Below are positions 43,940 to 53,204 of a stretch of 64,000 bases of DNA, piece after piece (the stretch's first letter is position 1; each line of letters begins with the position of its first letter). The position numbers and the translations under genes are program-made. Under the pieces are notes generated by a model, which worked only from the letters and a program-made list of their open reading frames with translations, was not told where the DNA came from and searched no databases. Origin of the DNA: Acidisphaera sp. L21 (GTDB lineage Bacteria; Pseudomonadota; Alphaproteobacteria; Acetobacterales; Acetobacteraceae); contig NZ_LMUY01000133.1 in the NCBI RefSeq assembly GCF_009765685.1, forward strand, positions 47,405 through 111,404. The letters run 5' to 3'.

Positions 43940-44872
43940 ATGTGGAACGCCGCGGTCGGCCTCACTCTAGTCGGCTTCGCGGTCTGGGCGATCGTGACCA
44001 CGGGGCAGAGCGTGATGGCTCTTGGAGCCGCGAGCGTGCGGGCACTGTGGGTCTTGCCGGGCCTGCTGGCGCTGCATTTGTTGCAGCTGTTTCTATCCGC
44101 CCGTTCGTGGCAGTGCGTGCTGCCGCCCGGGCCGGCGCTGCTCCGGCTCTATCGGCTGCGCATCACCCGGGAAGGCATCGACTCGATGTTGCCGGTAGCG
44201 CAGGTGGGCGGGGAGATCATCGGCGCTAAATTGCTGGCCGCCGATGGCCTTCTACTTGCCGTCACGGCCGCCAGCGTCGTGGTGGACGTAACGCTGGAAT
44301 TTCTGACGCAACTGATCTTCCTGCTGATCGGCGTCGCCGCCCTGGCCATGATTTCGCCGGATGGCGCGTGGCAGGCTTGGATCGGCGCCGCTGTACTGAC
44401 CGGCGCTGGGGGAGTGGGCCTACTGGCGGCGCAGCGCTTTGGACTACTGCGGATTCTGGAGACGCTGGCCCGCCGCATCGCGGCGCGCTGGCCCGGCGTT
44501 GGTGCGCTAACTGGGTTGGATGCGGCGGCGGCGGCGATGTATCGCAGCCGGTCTTCGATGCTGCAGGCAGGTAGCCTGCATCTGTTGGCCTGGCTGCTCG
44601 GCTCCCTGGAAAGCTGGGCCGTGCTGAACGCGATCGGCACCGGCACGTCTCTTACCCAGGCAATGGCAATTGAGGCGCTGGGCATGGCGGCCCGTAGCGC
44701 CGGGTTCGCCGTGCCGGGCGCGCTGGTGGTTCAGGAAACCGGCTTCGCCCTGGCCGCGGCGGCGGTAGGCCTGCCGGAGGCATCGGGCCTGTCCCTCTCG
44801 CTGGTCAAGCGCGCACGGGAGGTCTGCATCGGCCTGCTCGGCCTGGCGTTGTGGCGGCTGGAGCGGCGCTAG
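43940..44872 (+). CDS. Lysylphosphatidylglycerol-synthase-type flippase-like membrane protein (HpnL-like)
   Basis: 310 residues with about eight hydrophobic segments. The C-terminal stretch ARSAGFAVPGALVVQETGFA followed by SLVKRAREVCIGLLGLALW is typical of the HpnL/UPF0104 family, linked to hopanoid or lipid transport in the membrane. The N-terminal half is typical of the flippase-like domain. It follows rmd by eleven bases with a weak ribosome site. Whether it serves hopanoids or the polysaccharide lipid carrier cannot be told. Its TAG and the TAG of the converging PAP2 gene share one CTAG. Confidence 0.68.
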   Translation: MWNAAVGLTLVGFAVWAIVTTGQSVMALGAASVRALWVLPGLLALHLLQLFLSARSWQCVLPPGPALLRLYRLRITREGIDSMLPVAQVGGEIIGAKLLAADGLLLAVTAASVVVDVTLEFLTQLIFLLIGVAALAMISPDGAWQAWIGAAVLTGAGGVGLLAAQRFGLLRILETLARRIAARWPGVGALTGLDAAAAAMYRSRSSMLQAGSLHLLAWLLGSLESWAVLNAIGTGTSLTQAMAIEALGMAARSAGFAVPGALVVQETGFALAAAAVGLPEASGLSLSLVKRAREVCIGLLGLALWRLERR

Positions 44873-45444
44873 GCTCGGCACATTGCGCTCAGCGGTAGCC
44901 AGGAGAGATAGGCGAAATTATGGATCGTCTGTTCCGCCTGCAGCCGCATGCCGTGGAAGCACAGCATGATGGCCAGGACCACGACTGCAACCGGCCAGCT
45001 ACGCAGCGCCGGGCGCGGGCCGGCCAATGGCAGCAGCACCGCGGCTCCCAAAAGACCCACCACGCCGCCAACCACGGTCTCCACGGGGACATGGGCACCC
45101 AGGGAGACGCGGGTGATAGCAATCACCACGGTGATCGCGGGTGGGACTAGCACCAATAATGGCATCGGCACCCGGCCGCGGCCCAATAGCAACAGAATGC
45201 CCCCATAGGTGACAGTCGCCGCAGCCGTGTGGCCGCTGGGGCTGTGGATCCCCAGCCCGGACAGCGGCTCGTAGCAGGCCACGAACAGCACTTTTAGGAA
45301 CCCCATCGTCCCTAAAACGCCTGACACCGACACGGTCCAGGCAAGCGCGCCGCGCCACCATCCCAGGGCGGCAAGCACGACGGCAATCGTCGCCGCCAGC
45401 GGCAGGATGACCGCCTCGTCGGCAAAATCAGTCAGAAACTCCAC
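44869..45444 (-). CDS. PAP2-family membrane phosphatase, copy 2
   Basis: 191 residues, six hydrophobic segments. Motif 2 is SPSGHTAAATVTYGG and motif 3 is TRVSLGAHVPVETVVGG, with Thr-Arg in place of Ser-Arg and Glu in place of the usual final Asp. It is a paralogue of the protein at 31788–32333 (same length class, start EFLTDFADEAV, shared GWWRG, GPRP and FHGMRL). The two copies flank the two halves of the polysaccharide region. A lipid-phosphate or polyprenyl-phosphate substrate is likely but unproven. Confidence 0.8.
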   Translation of the reverse strand: MEFLTDFADEAVILPLAATIAVVLAALGWWRGALAWTVSVSGVLGTMGFLKVLFVACYEPLSGLGIHSPSGHTAAATVTYGGILLLLGRGRVPMPLLVLVPPAITVVIAITRVSLGAHVPVETVVGGVVGLLGAAVLLPLAGPRPALRSWPVAVVVLAIMLCFHGMRLQAEQTIHNFAYLSWLPLSAMCRA

Positions 45445-45450
45445 CGCCGA

Positions 45451-45951
45451 TCAACGATGACGGCGGGGTGGGTGGTAAGCCGGGCGATGATAGGTGGGAT
45501 GGCGGTAGGCCGGCGCGTGGCGAGCCGGTGTGTGGTAGGCGGGTGCATGGTAGGCGGGCCTGTTATAGGTCGGCCGGTTATAGGTCGGCCGGTGATACGT
45601 CGGGCGTAGCGCGCGATCACTGCGGATCGCCGGGCCGCGCTGATGTCGCACGACGGCGCGCCCCCGATAACGCGGTGCGTCGGCATAGTGACGCCGCCCC
45701 TGCGCGGAGTAGCGCGAAGCATAGTGGCGCGGGGCATAGTAGCGGGACGCGGCCCGGTAGCTTCGCCGATAGGCCGGGCGATACGACCGTCGCGGCGCAT
45801 ACCCGCCACCGCCGCCGCCGCCAGCCGGGCGCGCGGTCAGTGCCTCCAGCGACAATTTGTTCAGCTGGTCCGTAGTCACCTGTGCCCGGGCCGGCCCCGC
45901 GAGCGGCAGCAAACTGGCCGCCAGCACCGCCAGGAGCAGAAATCGTCGCAT
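45451..45951 (-). CDS. Secreted Arg/Tyr/His-rich repetitive protein
   Basis: 166 residues. A signal peptide (MRRFLLLAVLAASLLPLAGPARA), then a short helical stretch (TTDQLNKLSLEALTARP), a run of seven Gly, and a C-terminal 110 residues made of Arg, Tyr, His, Pro and Ala with the recurring short unit PTYxRP/PAYHxP. It is strongly basic and has no catalytic domain. I do not recognise a function; the composition suggests a cell-surface or polymer-binding protein. Six bases upstream of the PAP2 gene on the same strand, so probably one transcript. Not a shadow: it has a clear start and signal peptide. Confidence 0.65.
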   Translation of the reverse strand: MRRFLLLAVLAASLLPLAGPARAQVTTDQLNKLSLEALTARPAGGGGGGGYAPRRSYRPAYRRSYRAASRYYAPRHYASRYSAQGRRHYADAPRYRGRAVVRHQRGPAIRSDRALRPTYHRPTYNRPTYNRPAYHAPAYHTPARHAPAYRHPTYHRPAYHPPRRHR

Positions 45952-46013
45952 GGTTCACTTACCCCCGTGATCGTCGGTTGGGGCGATACAGGCGCGCCGC
46001 CCGCGGTGCAATC

Positions 46014-46041
46014 TTGACGCGGCGCCTGGTCGCGGTCATAC
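46014..46041 (+). promoter_or_regulatory. Candidate promoter of the ffh operon
   Basis: TTGACG (46014–46019) with a 16-base spacer to TCATAC (46036–46041), about 100 bases before the ffh ATG. The -35 is good (five of six), the -10 is weak. Confidence 0.35.
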
Positions 46042-46137
46042 CCCGGACCCGGATGCATGGGCATCCCGCCCCCAAGGGGGCACCGCCGCTCCGCGATAGT
46101 CGCGCAGCGGCGCGCTGGTCGTTGTGGAGCGTGCGAT

Positions 46138-47514
46138 ATGTTCGACACACTGTCGAGCAAGTTGAACGGGGTGTTCGAGGGGTTGCGCAAGCGCGGCCGC
46201 TTGTCCGAACTCGACATCGCCGAGGCGCTGCGTGAGGTTCGCCTTGCGCTGCTGGAGGCGGACGTCGCCCTCCCCGTCGTCAAAGATTTCATCAGCAAGG
46301 TCCGCGATGCCGCCACCCAGGTGGAGGTGCTGGACAGCGTCGCCCCTGGCCAGCAGGTCATCAAGATCGTCAACGACGTGATGGTCGAGGCGCTGGGTGG
46401 CGCCGGGGCTGTCCCGCTGAACCTGTCCGCCGTCGCCCCGGTGCCGATCCTGATGGTCGGCCTGCAAGGCTCCGGCAAAACCACCACCTCCGGCAAAATC
46501 GCGCTGCGCTTGCTGCAGCGTGAGAAGAAGAAGGTGCTGCTCGCCTCGCTGGACACGCAGCGCCCCGCCGCCCAGTTGCAGCTGCAGCAATTGGCCGAGC
46601 GCGCGGGCGTCGCCAGCCTGCCGATCATCGCCGGGCAGACCCCGATCGAGATCGCCCGCCGCGCCATGGAAACCGGGCGTCGCGAAGTCTACGACGTCGT
46701 GATCCTGGACACCGCCGGCCGCCTGTCGATCGACATGGCGCTGATGGACGAGGTCCGCGCCATTCGCGGCGAAACCAACCCCGCGGAAACCCTTCTGGTG
46801 GTCGACGCGATGACCGGCCAGGACGCGGTGAACACCGCCAAGGCGTTCAACGACGCGCTGGGTATCACCGGCATCGTCATGACCCGGATGGACGGCGACG
46901 CTCGCGGTGGCGCCGCCCTGTCCATGCGCGCCATTACCGGCGCCCCGATCAAGCTGACGGGGTCGGGCGAGAAGATCGACGCGCTGGAGGAATTTCACCC
47001 CGAACGTGTCGCCGGCCGCATCCTTGGCATGGGCGACATCGTCGGCCTGGTGGAAAAAGCCGCCGAACACGTCGACGAGGCGGAGGCCGAGAAGCTGGCG
47101 GCCAAGATGCTGGCCGGCAAGTTCGACCTGGACGACTACGCCAAGCAGCTGAAGCAGATCACCAAGATGGGGTCGATCTCCTCCATCGTTGGTATGCTGC
47201 CCGGCATGGGCGCGGCGAAGGAAGCGCTGGAGAACGCCAACGTCGACAAGACGATTTTGGCCAAGCAGGGCGCGATGATCTCCTCCATGACCATGAAGGA
47301 GCGACGCGACCCGGACATCATCAAGGCGAGCCGTAAGAAGCGGATTGCCGCCGGGTCCGGGACGACCGTGCAGGACGTGAACAAGCTGCTGAAGCAGTTC
47401 GACGACATGTCCACCATGATGAAGAAGATGCGCAAGCTGGGGCAAAAGGGGCTGATGCGTCACGGCCTAGGCGCGATCATGCCCAAGAGCATGCAGCAGC
47501 GCCGCCCCTACTGA
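46138..47514 (+). CDS. ffh: Signal recognition particle protein Ffh
   Basis: SRP54 GTPase that delivers signal-anchor proteins to the membrane. 458 residues: N domain (about 1–90), G domain with VGLQGSGKTTTSGKIA (about 106–121), DTQRPAAQLQLQQLA, DTAGRLSIDM and TRMDGDARGGAALS, and M domain (about 300–458) with the Met-rich region (SSIVGMLPGMGAAKE, MSTMMKKM). The ATG at 46138 has GGAG eight bases before it; a frame from 46057 is not needed. First gene of the ffh-rpsP-rimM-trmD-rplS cluster. Confidence 0.97.
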   Translation: MFDTLSSKLNGVFEGLRKRGRLSELDIAEALREVRLALLEADVALPVVKDFISKVRDAATQVEVLDSVAPGQQVIKIVNDVMVEALGGAGAVPLNLSAVAPVPILMVGLQGSGKTTTSGKIALRLLQREKKKVLLASLDTQRPAAQLQLQQLAERAGVASLPIIAGQTPIEIARRAMETGRREVYDVVILDTAGRLSIDMALMDEVRAIRGETNPAETLLVVDAMTGQDAVNTAKAFNDALGITGIVMTRMDGDARGGAALSMRAITGAPIKLTGSGEKIDALEEFHPERVAGRILGMGDIVGLVEKAAEHVDEAEAEKLAAKMLAGKFDLDDYAKQLKQITKMGSISSIVGMLPGMGAAKEALENANVDKTILAKQGAMISSMTMKERRDPDIIKASRKKRIAAGSGTTVQDVNKLLKQFDDMSTMMKKMRKLGQKGLMRHGLGAIMPKSMQQRRPY

Positions 47515-47555
47515 GACTTTGCCGACACCGAACTGAGACTGATTAGGAAAATACG

Positions 47556-47891
47556 ATGGGACTTAAGATTCGCCTTGCCCGCGCGGGCGCCAAGAAGCGG
47601 CCCTACTACCACATCGTGGTGGCCGACAGCCGTTCCCCCCGCGACGGCCGCTTCATCGAGAAGCTGGGCAGCTACAACCCGATGCTGCCGGCCGACCATG
47701 CCGAGCGGATTCGCCTGCAGGACGAGCGCATCACCCATTGGCTGAGCGAGGGCGCGCTGCCGACCGACCGCGTTGCCCGCTTCCTGGGCCGCGCCGGCCT
47801 TGCGCCGATGCCCGCCTATCGTGAGCAGCCCGTGCAGTCCGCGCCGAAGAAGAAGGCGCAGGAGCGGGCCAAGGAAGCCGCCGGCGCCTGA
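47556..47891 (+). CDS. rpsP: 30S ribosomal protein S16
   Basis: 111 residues. N-terminal [22 protein letters not shown] is the S16 signature (given in part as [14 protein letters not shown]), then [17 protein letters not shown]. The C-terminus has a Lys/Ala tail common in alphaproteobacteria. AGGA before the ATG. Its last base is the first of the rimM start (TGATG). Confidence 0.97.
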   Translation: MGLKIRLARAGAKKRPYYHIVVADSRSPRDGRFIEKLGSYNPMLPADHAERIRLQDERITHWLSEGALPTDRVARFLGRAGLAPMPAYREQPVQSAPKKKAQERAKEAAGA

Positions 47892-48442
47892 TGCCAGACG
47901 AGCGTATCCTGATGGGCGTGGTAGGTCGGCCGCACGGCGTGCGGGGGCTGGTGCACGTGCACAGCTACACCGCAGAGCCGGCCGATCTGCCCACCTACGG
48001 TGCGCTGTTGGACGATAGCGGCCGCCGCTGGACCCTGGTCTGGCGCGGCGACGGCGTGGCCGAAATGCGGGACGAGCAGGGCCGCCCCCTGCCCGACCGC
48101 AATGCGGCCGAAAAGCTGGTGAACACCCGCCTGTCGGTCGAACGCAGCCGCCTACCCAAAACCGAGGACGACGAGTACTACCTCGCCGATCTGGTAGGGC
48201 TTGCGGTCATGTCGGCCGAAGGCGCGACGCTGGGCCGGGTAACGGCGGTGCACGACTACGGCGCCGGCGCCAGCTTGGAGATTGCGGGCGAAGGCCAGCC
48301 GATCCTGCTGCCCTTCACCCGTGCTTGCGTGCCGAGTGTGGATATCACCGCCGGTCGCGTAATCGCCGTGTTGCCGGAGGAGGTGGTGGTTGCCACCGAC
48401 GCCCCAACCACAGCCGCCGGGCCGGATCAGCACCCGGCATGA
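47891..48442 (+). CDS. rimM: Ribosome maturation factor RimM
   Basis: Helps assemble the 30S head and binds S19. 183 residues: N-terminal RimM domain ([20 protein letters not shown]) and a C-terminal PRC-barrel ([34 protein letters not shown]). Coupled to rpsP by TGATG and to trmD by ATGA. The last 20 residues are a poorly conserved tail. Confidence 0.95.
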   Translation: MPDERILMGVVGRPHGVRGLVHVHSYTAEPADLPTYGALLDDSGRRWTLVWRGDGVAEMRDEQGRPLPDRNAAEKLVNTRLSVERSRLPKTEDDEYYLADLVGLAVMSAEGATLGRVTAVHDYGAGASLEIAGEGQPILLPFTRACVPSVDITAGRVIAVLPEEVVVATDAPTTAAGPDQHPA

Positions 48443-49140
48443 CTTGGCGCGCCACCACGCTGACGCTGTTCCCGGACATGTTTCCGGGCCCTCTCGCCGG
48501 GTCACTGGCGGGTCGGGCACTGACGACCGGGATCTGGTCGCTGGATACGCACGACATCCGCACCGCCGGGTTGGGCCGCCACCGCAGCGTGGACGACACC
48601 CCGTTCGGCGGGGGCGCCGGCATGGTGATGCGGCCGGATGTGGTGGATGCCGCCATTGCCGCCGTGGCCGATGATCGTCCCCTCGTGTTCCTCACCCCGC
48701 GCGGGCGGCCGTTCCGCCAGGGCGACGCAACCCGGTTCGCGACGGGACCGGGCATCATCCTGCTATGCGGCCGATACGAGGGAATCGACCAGCGCGTGAT
48801 CGAGGCACATGAGGCCGAAGAAATCAGCGTCGGCGACTACGTTCTCTCCGGCGGCGAGCTGGCGGCCATGGTTGTGCTGGATAGCTGCGTGCGCCTGCTG
48901 CCCGGCGTGATGGGCGCTGCCGAAAGCGCCATCGAGGAAAGCTTCAGCACCGGCCTACTGGAATACCCCCACTACACCCGCCCGGCCGAATGGCAGGGGC
49001 GCGCCGTGCCCGACGTGTTGCTGAGCGGCGACCATGCCGCCATCGCACGCTGGCGCCGCGCCCGGGCGGAGGAGACCACGCGTGCCCGCAGGCCGGACCT
49101 GCTGGCGCACCCCGTTGCATCCGGCGCTTCGGCACCGTAA
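48439..49140 (+). CDS. trmD: tRNA (guanine-N1)-methyltransferase
   Basis: Methylates G37 of tRNAs that read CNN codons to prevent frameshifting. 233 residues. SPOUT-fold knot motifs are visible: [30 protein letters not shown] and [20 protein letters not shown]. The start ATG overlaps the rimM stop; an upstream extension to 48325 lies within rimM. Confidence 0.96.
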   Translation: MTWRATTLTLFPDMFPGPLAGSLAGRALTTGIWSLDTHDIRTAGLGRHRSVDDTPFGGGAGMVMRPDVVDAAIAAVADDRPLVFLTPRGRPFRQGDATRFATGPGIILLCGRYEGIDQRVIEAHEAEEISVGDYVLSGGELAAMVVLDSCVRLLPGVMGAAESAIEESFSTGLLEYPHYTRPAEWQGRAVPDVLLSGDHAAIARWRRARAEETTRARRPDLLAHPVASGASAP

Positions 49141-49163
49141 CTGATCTCGAGAAGGACAAGACC

Positions 49164-49556
49164 ATGAACTTGATTCAGCAATATGAGGCCGACGAGATCG
49201 TCCGCCTGACGGCGGCCCGCGCCGTGCCGGAATTCGTCCCCGGTGACACCGTTCGCGTGTCCGTGAACATTAAGGAAGGCGAGCGCTCCCGCGTCCAGGC
49301 CTTCGAAGGCGTGTGCATCGCCCGCTCCAACAAGGGCCTCAACAGCAACTTCACCGTCCGCAAGATCAGCTACGGCGAAGGCGTGGAACGCGTGTTCCCG
49401 CTCTACGCGCCGACCATTGCTGCCATCGACGTGGTGCGCCGTGGCGATGTCCGCCGGGCCAAGCTCTACTACCTTCGTGGCCGTCGCGGTAAGTCTGCTC
49501 GCATTGCCGAGAAGGCCCGTGACACGCGTACCACCGAGACTGCCGCCGCCGAGTAA
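49164..49556 (+). CDS. rplS: 50S ribosomal protein L19
   Basis: 130 residues. The family features are [35 protein letters not shown], and [23 protein letters not shown]. The ATG at 49164 follows GAGAAGGACAAGACC. Last gene of the ffh cluster; the hairpin repeat follows before leuC. Confidence 0.97.
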   Translation: MNLIQQYEADEIVRLTAARAVPEFVPGDTVRVSVNIKEGERSRVQAFEGVCIARSNKGLNSNFTVRKISYGEGVERVFPLYAPTIAAIDVVRRGDVRRAKLYYLRGRRGKSARIAEKARDTRTTETAAAE

Positions 49557-49563
49557 GTCTAGG

Positions 49564-49641
49564 CCAGGGCGGCAAGCCCTGGACCCCCTGAATGTAAGAG
49601 GACACGCGTCCTCCCGTGGGGTCCAGGGGCTATGCCCCTGG
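49564..49641. repeat. Cluster of three hairpins between rplS and leuC
   Basis: Three inverted repeats: CCAGGGC/GCCCTGG (49564–49570, 49576–49582), GAGGAC/GTCCTC (49598–49603, 49608–49613) and CCAGGGGC/GCCCCTGG (49623–49630, 49634–49641). In addition GGACCCC (49581–49587) can pair with GGGGTCC (49618–49624), so two alternative folds exist. The first hairpin may end rplS transcription. The CCAGGG/CCCTGG units resemble the element at 7285–7332, pointing to a dispersed intergenic repeat. Confidence 0.65.
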
Positions 49642-49660
49642 CTTCACGGGAGAACGAAGA

Positions 49661-51061
49661 ATGCCGCGCACGCTGTTCGATAAAGTCTGGGACGCCCACG
49701 TCGTTGACCGAATGGAGGACGGTACATGTGTGCTCTACATCGACCGCCACCTCGTTCATGAGGTGACAAGCCCGCAGGCATTCGAGGGGCTTCGCCTAGC
49801 CGGCCGCCCGGTGCGCCGGCCCGATGCGACCATCGCCGTGGTCGACCACAACGTCCCGACCAGCGACCGCCGCCTTGGCATTGCCGAGGAAGAAAGCCGC
49901 ATCCAGGTCGAGACGCTTGAAAGCAACGTCGCGGCATTCGGCGTGCCCTATATTCCGTTGCTGGATGCGCGGCAGGGCATCGTCCACATCATCGGACCGG
50001 AACTGGGCATCAGCCTGCCGGGCACCACGATCGTTTGCGGCGACAGCCATACATCGACCCATGGTGCATTGGGCGCGCTGGCATTCGGCATCGGCACGTC
50101 GGAGGTGGAGCACGTGCTGGCCACCCAGACCCTGCTGCAGAAGCCGGCGAAGAACATGCTGGTGTCGGTTGAGGGCACGCTGGGCGCCGGCGTTACCGCC
50201 AAGGACGTGGTGCTGGCGATCATCGGCACGATCGGCACCGCCGGTGGTACCGGCCACGTCATCGAATACGCGGGCAGCGCCATTCGCGGGCTGGACATGG
50301 CTGGCCGCATGACCGTTTGCAACATGAGCATCGAGGCAGGTGCCCGCGCCGGCATGATCGCACCGGACGAGACGACGTTCGACTACGTCCGCACCCGGCC
50401 GCAAGCCCCGAAGGGCGACGCGCTGGAACAAGCAATCGCCTGCTGGCGCACCCTTCCCTCCGACGAAGGCGCAACCTACGACAAGATCGTGGCACTGGAT
50501 GCCGCCGATATCGCGCCGATGGTAAGCTGGGGCACCAACCCCGAGGCCGTGCTGCCCATCACCGCTTCCGTCCCCGACCCCGACAGCTACGCCGACCCGG
50601 CGAAGGCCGATCAGGTGCGCCGCATGCTGGACTATATGGGCCTCACCGTCGGGCAGAAATTGTCTGAGGTGCCGATCGACGTCGTGTTCATCGGCAGTTG
50701 CACCAACGGGCGGATCGAGGATTTGCGTGCCGCCGCCGCCATAGCCCGCGACCGGCACGTCGCACCCGGCGTGCGCGCCATGGTAGTCCCCGGCAGTGGC
50801 CTGGTAAAACAGCAGGCCGAAACCGAGGGCTTGGACAAGGTGTTCCTGGACGCCGGGTTCGAGTGGCGGGAGGCTGGGTGTTCCATGTGCCTAGGCATGA
50901 ACCCGGACAAGCTGACGCAAGGCCAGCGCTGCGCCAGCACGTCCAACCGCAATTTCGAGGGCCGGCAGGGCCCAGGGGGACGCACCCACTTGCTATCCCC
51001 AGCCATGGCTGCCGCAGCCGCCGTGACCGGCCGTTTGTCCGATGTTAGGGAGATCGCGTGA
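49661..51061 (+). CDS. leuC: 3-isopropylmalate dehydratase, large subunit
   Basis: Isomerises 2- and 3-isopropylmalate in leucine synthesis. 466 residues. The [4Fe-4S] cysteines lie in [13 protein letters not shown] and [12 protein letters not shown], and [14 protein letters not shown] and [16 protein letters not shown] are aconitase-family signatures. The ATG at 49661 has GGGAG about ten bases upstream; a frame from 49616 passes through the hairpin. Coupled to leuD by a one-base overlap. Confidence 0.97.
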   Translation: MPRTLFDKVWDAHVVDRMEDGTCVLYIDRHLVHEVTSPQAFEGLRLAGRPVRRPDATIAVVDHNVPTSDRRLGIAEEESRIQVETLESNVAAFGVPYIPLLDARQGIVHIIGPELGISLPGTTIVCGDSHTSTHGALGALAFGIGTSEVEHVLATQTLLQKPAKNMLVSVEGTLGAGVTAKDVVLAIIGTIGTAGGTGHVIEYAGSAIRGLDMAGRMTVCNMSIEAGARAGMIAPDETTFDYVRTRPQAPKGDALEQAIACWRTLPSDEGATYDKIVALDAADIAPMVSWGTNPEAVLPITASVPDPDSYADPAKADQVRRMLDYMGLTVGQKLSEVPIDVVFIGSCTNGRIEDLRAAAAIARDRHVAPGVRAMVVPGSGLVKQQAETEGLDKVFLDAGFEWREAGCSMCLGMNPDKLTQGQRCASTSNRNFEGRQGPGGRTHLLSPAMAAAAAVTGRLSDVREIA

Positions 51062-51672
51062 TGCAGGCCTTCACCACCCTCACCGGCGTAGCAGCGCCAC
51101 TGCCGCTGGCCAATGTCGATACCGATAAGATCATTCCGGCGCGGTTTCTGAAAACCATCAAGCGCACCGGATTGGGCGTCCACGTATTCGACACGCTGCG
51201 CTACGACTCGACCGGCGCCGAGCGGCCGGATTTCGTGTTGAACCAGCCAGCCTATCGCCATTCCGAGATCCTCATCGCGCATGAGAATTTTGGCTGCGGC
51301 TCGTCGCGCGAACACGCGCCTTGGGCATTACTGGATTTCGGCATCCGCTGCGTGATCGCGCCGGATTTCGCCGACATCTTCCACGGCAACTGCTTCAAGA
51401 ACGGCATCCTGCCGATCCGCCTGCCGCGCGCCGTGTGCGACCAACTGATGGAAGACGCCAAGCTGGGCGGCAACGCCCGGCTGACAGTGGACCTTGCCCG
51501 GCAGGTCGTCGTCCGCCCCTCCGGTGAGGAAATCCCGTTCGAGATCGACGCCTTCCGCAAGCACCTGCTGCTCAATGGATTGGACGACATCGCCCAAACC
51601 ATGCAGCGCACCGCGGCGATCGACACCTACGAGGCCAAGCAGCCTGGCTGGCTGCCCGGCGTCACGGTCTAG
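51061..51672 (+). CDS. leuD: 3-isopropylmalate dehydratase, small subunit
   Basis: 203 residues, swivelling domain partner of LeuC. Family stretches are [35 protein letters not shown] and [20 protein letters not shown]. The ATG at 51061 overlaps the leuC stop (TGATG); a GTG at 51058 is also possible. It is 82 bases before leuB. Confidence 0.97.
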   Translation: MQAFTTLTGVAAPLPLANVDTDKIIPARFLKTIKRTGLGVHVFDTLRYDSTGAERPDFVLNQPAYRHSEILIAHENFGCGSSREHAPWALLDFGIRCVIAPDFADIFHGNCFKNGILPIRLPRAVCDQLMEDAKLGGNARLTVDLARQVVVRPSGEEIPFEIDAFRKHLLLNGLDDIAQTMQRTAAIDTYEAKQPGWLPGVTV

Positions 51673-51754
51673 CGCCCAGTTCCCTATCGGCCACCACCGG
51701 GCCGGGGTGAGGAACGCCTCACCCCGCAATGCCCCTCCATGGAGAATCGAGTCC

Positions 51755-52870
51755 ATGCCCGCGAATAAAAAATTGCTGCTGCTGCCTGGTGATGGTGTCG
51801 GCCCGGAGGTGATGCACGAGGTGCGCCGGGTCATCGACTGGATGGCGCGCCGCCGTCGCGCCAGCTTCGAACTCGCGGAAGATCTAGTGGGCGGCGCCGC
51901 CATCGACGCGCACGGCAGCGCCATCTCCGCCGCAACTGTGGCGCGTGCAAAGGAGGCTGATGCGGTGCTGTTCGGCTCCGTCGGTGGGCCGAAATGGGAC
52001 ACGCTGGGCTTCGACAACCGCCCCGAAATCGCCATCCTCACGCTGCGGCGCGAGTTGGGCCTATACGCCAATTTGCGCCCGGCCATCGTGCTCGATCCGC
52101 TACTGGACGCATCCACCCTCAAGCCGGACGTCGTGCGCGGCCTGGACCTGATGATCGTGCGGGAGAGCACCGGCGGCATCTATTTCGGCGAGCCCCGTGG
52201 CGTGGAAACCCTGCCCGACGGCCAACAGCGCGGCTTCAACACCGAAACCTACACCACGCATGAGATCGAGCGTGTGGCCCGCGTTGCGTTCGAACTCGCC
52301 CGCAAGCGGCAGAACCGCGTGACAAGCGTGGAAAAGGCCAACGTGATGGAAAGTGGCCTTCTGTGGCGCCAGGTGGTGACCGCGCTTGCCGCCCGCGAGT
52401 TCCCAGACGTAACGCTCAGCCATATGTACGCCGACAACTGCGCCATGCAGCTGGTGCGCAACCCGCGCCAATTCGACGTCATCGTCACCTCCAATCTGTT
52501 CGGCGACCTGCTGAGCGACCTGGCATCGATGCTGACGGGCAGCCTGGGCATGCTGCCCTCTGCCACCCTGGGCGACACGGACCCCACCACAGGCCGCCGC
52601 TATGCCCTGTACGAGCCCATCCACGGCAGCGCCCCCGACATCGCCGGCCGCGGCATCGCCAACCCGCTGGGGCAGTTGCTGAGCTTCGCAATGCTGCTGC
52701 GCCATTCCTTCGCCATGGAGGAGGACGCCGCGATGATCGAGCGCGCCGCCACCAACGTGCTGGCAAGCGGTCTGCGCACCGCGGACGTGATGGCACCGGG
52801 TGCCGCCCAGGTTGGTACATCGGTCATGGGCGAGAGCATCCTGCGCGAACTTGAAAAACTCGCCGCATAG
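51755..52870 (+). CDS. leuB: 3-isopropylmalate dehydrogenase
   Basis: Oxidatively decarboxylates 3-isopropylmalate, using NAD. 371 residues, normal length. Marks are LLLPGDGVGPEVMHEV, FGSVGGPKWD, VRESTGGIYFGEPRG (substrate Arg), VEKANVMESG (catalytic Lys) and the metal-binding NLFGDLLSDLASML, then EPIHGSAPDIAG. The chosen ATG has GGAG at 51740–51743. A small inverted repeat CCTGCC/GGCAGG at 52878–52891 may end transcription. Confidence 0.97.
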   Translation: MPANKKLLLLPGDGVGPEVMHEVRRVIDWMARRRRASFELAEDLVGGAAIDAHGSAISAATVARAKEADAVLFGSVGGPKWDTLGFDNRPEIAILTLRRELGLYANLRPAIVLDPLLDASTLKPDVVRGLDLMIVRESTGGIYFGEPRGVETLPDGQQRGFNTETYTTHEIERVARVAFELARKRQNRVTSVEKANVMESGLLWRQVVTALAAREFPDVTLSHMYADNCAMQLVRNPRQFDVIVTSNLFGDLLSDLASMLTGSLGMLPSATLGDTDPTTGRRYALYEPIHGSAPDIAGRGIANPLGQLLSFAMLLRHSFAMEEDAAMIERAATNVLASGLRTADVMAPGAAQVGTSVMGESILRELEKLAA

Positions 52871-52965
52871 GGGGTTGCCTGCCTCGGCAGGTTGTCCTAC
52901 ACCGCCGCCTCGGTTGCGGTCCTAGACTGCGGCCACGGCTGCGGTCTCATACCGCGGTCAAGGTT

Positions 52966-53042
52966 GCGCCCGTAGCTCAATTGGATAGAGCACCAGACTA
53001 CGAATCTGGGGGTTGGAAGTTCGAGTCTTTCCGGGCGCGCCA
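52966..53042 (+). tRNA. tRNA-Arg (anticodon ACG)
   Basis: 77 bases including an encoded CCA (53040–53042). The 7-base acceptor stem GCGCCCG pairs with CGGGCGC (53032–53038), the anticodon stem CCAGA/TCTGG holds the loop CTACGAA with ACG at 53000–53002, and the T loop is TTCGAGT with a 5-base stem. After A-to-I editing it would read CGU, CGC and CGA. A T-run follows at 53044. Confidence 0.95.
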
Positions 53043-53204
53043 TTTTTTCTTCTGAGTCACAGGCCATCTGGAATTCAGCTTCACTGGTTGGTGTTGCTGA
53101 CCCATACCGTGTGTCGGTGATCTAACCGTCCAGGCGGGTCGCTGAATGTGCCCGTGTACGGGGTCGGGCGCCGGGCTGGCTATGCACCAGGCCGGCGTGC
53201 GACA

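Noticed and set aside
46036..47463. Long open frame (475 codons) antisense to ffh
   Set aside because: Translation is His/Gln/Gly/Leu-rich shadow sequence with no domain; ffh on the other strand is certain.
49557..49660. Leucine leader peptide or known riboswitch before leuC
   Set aside because: No short frame with a run of Leu codons and no known riboswitch consensus; only hairpins, reported as a repeat cluster.
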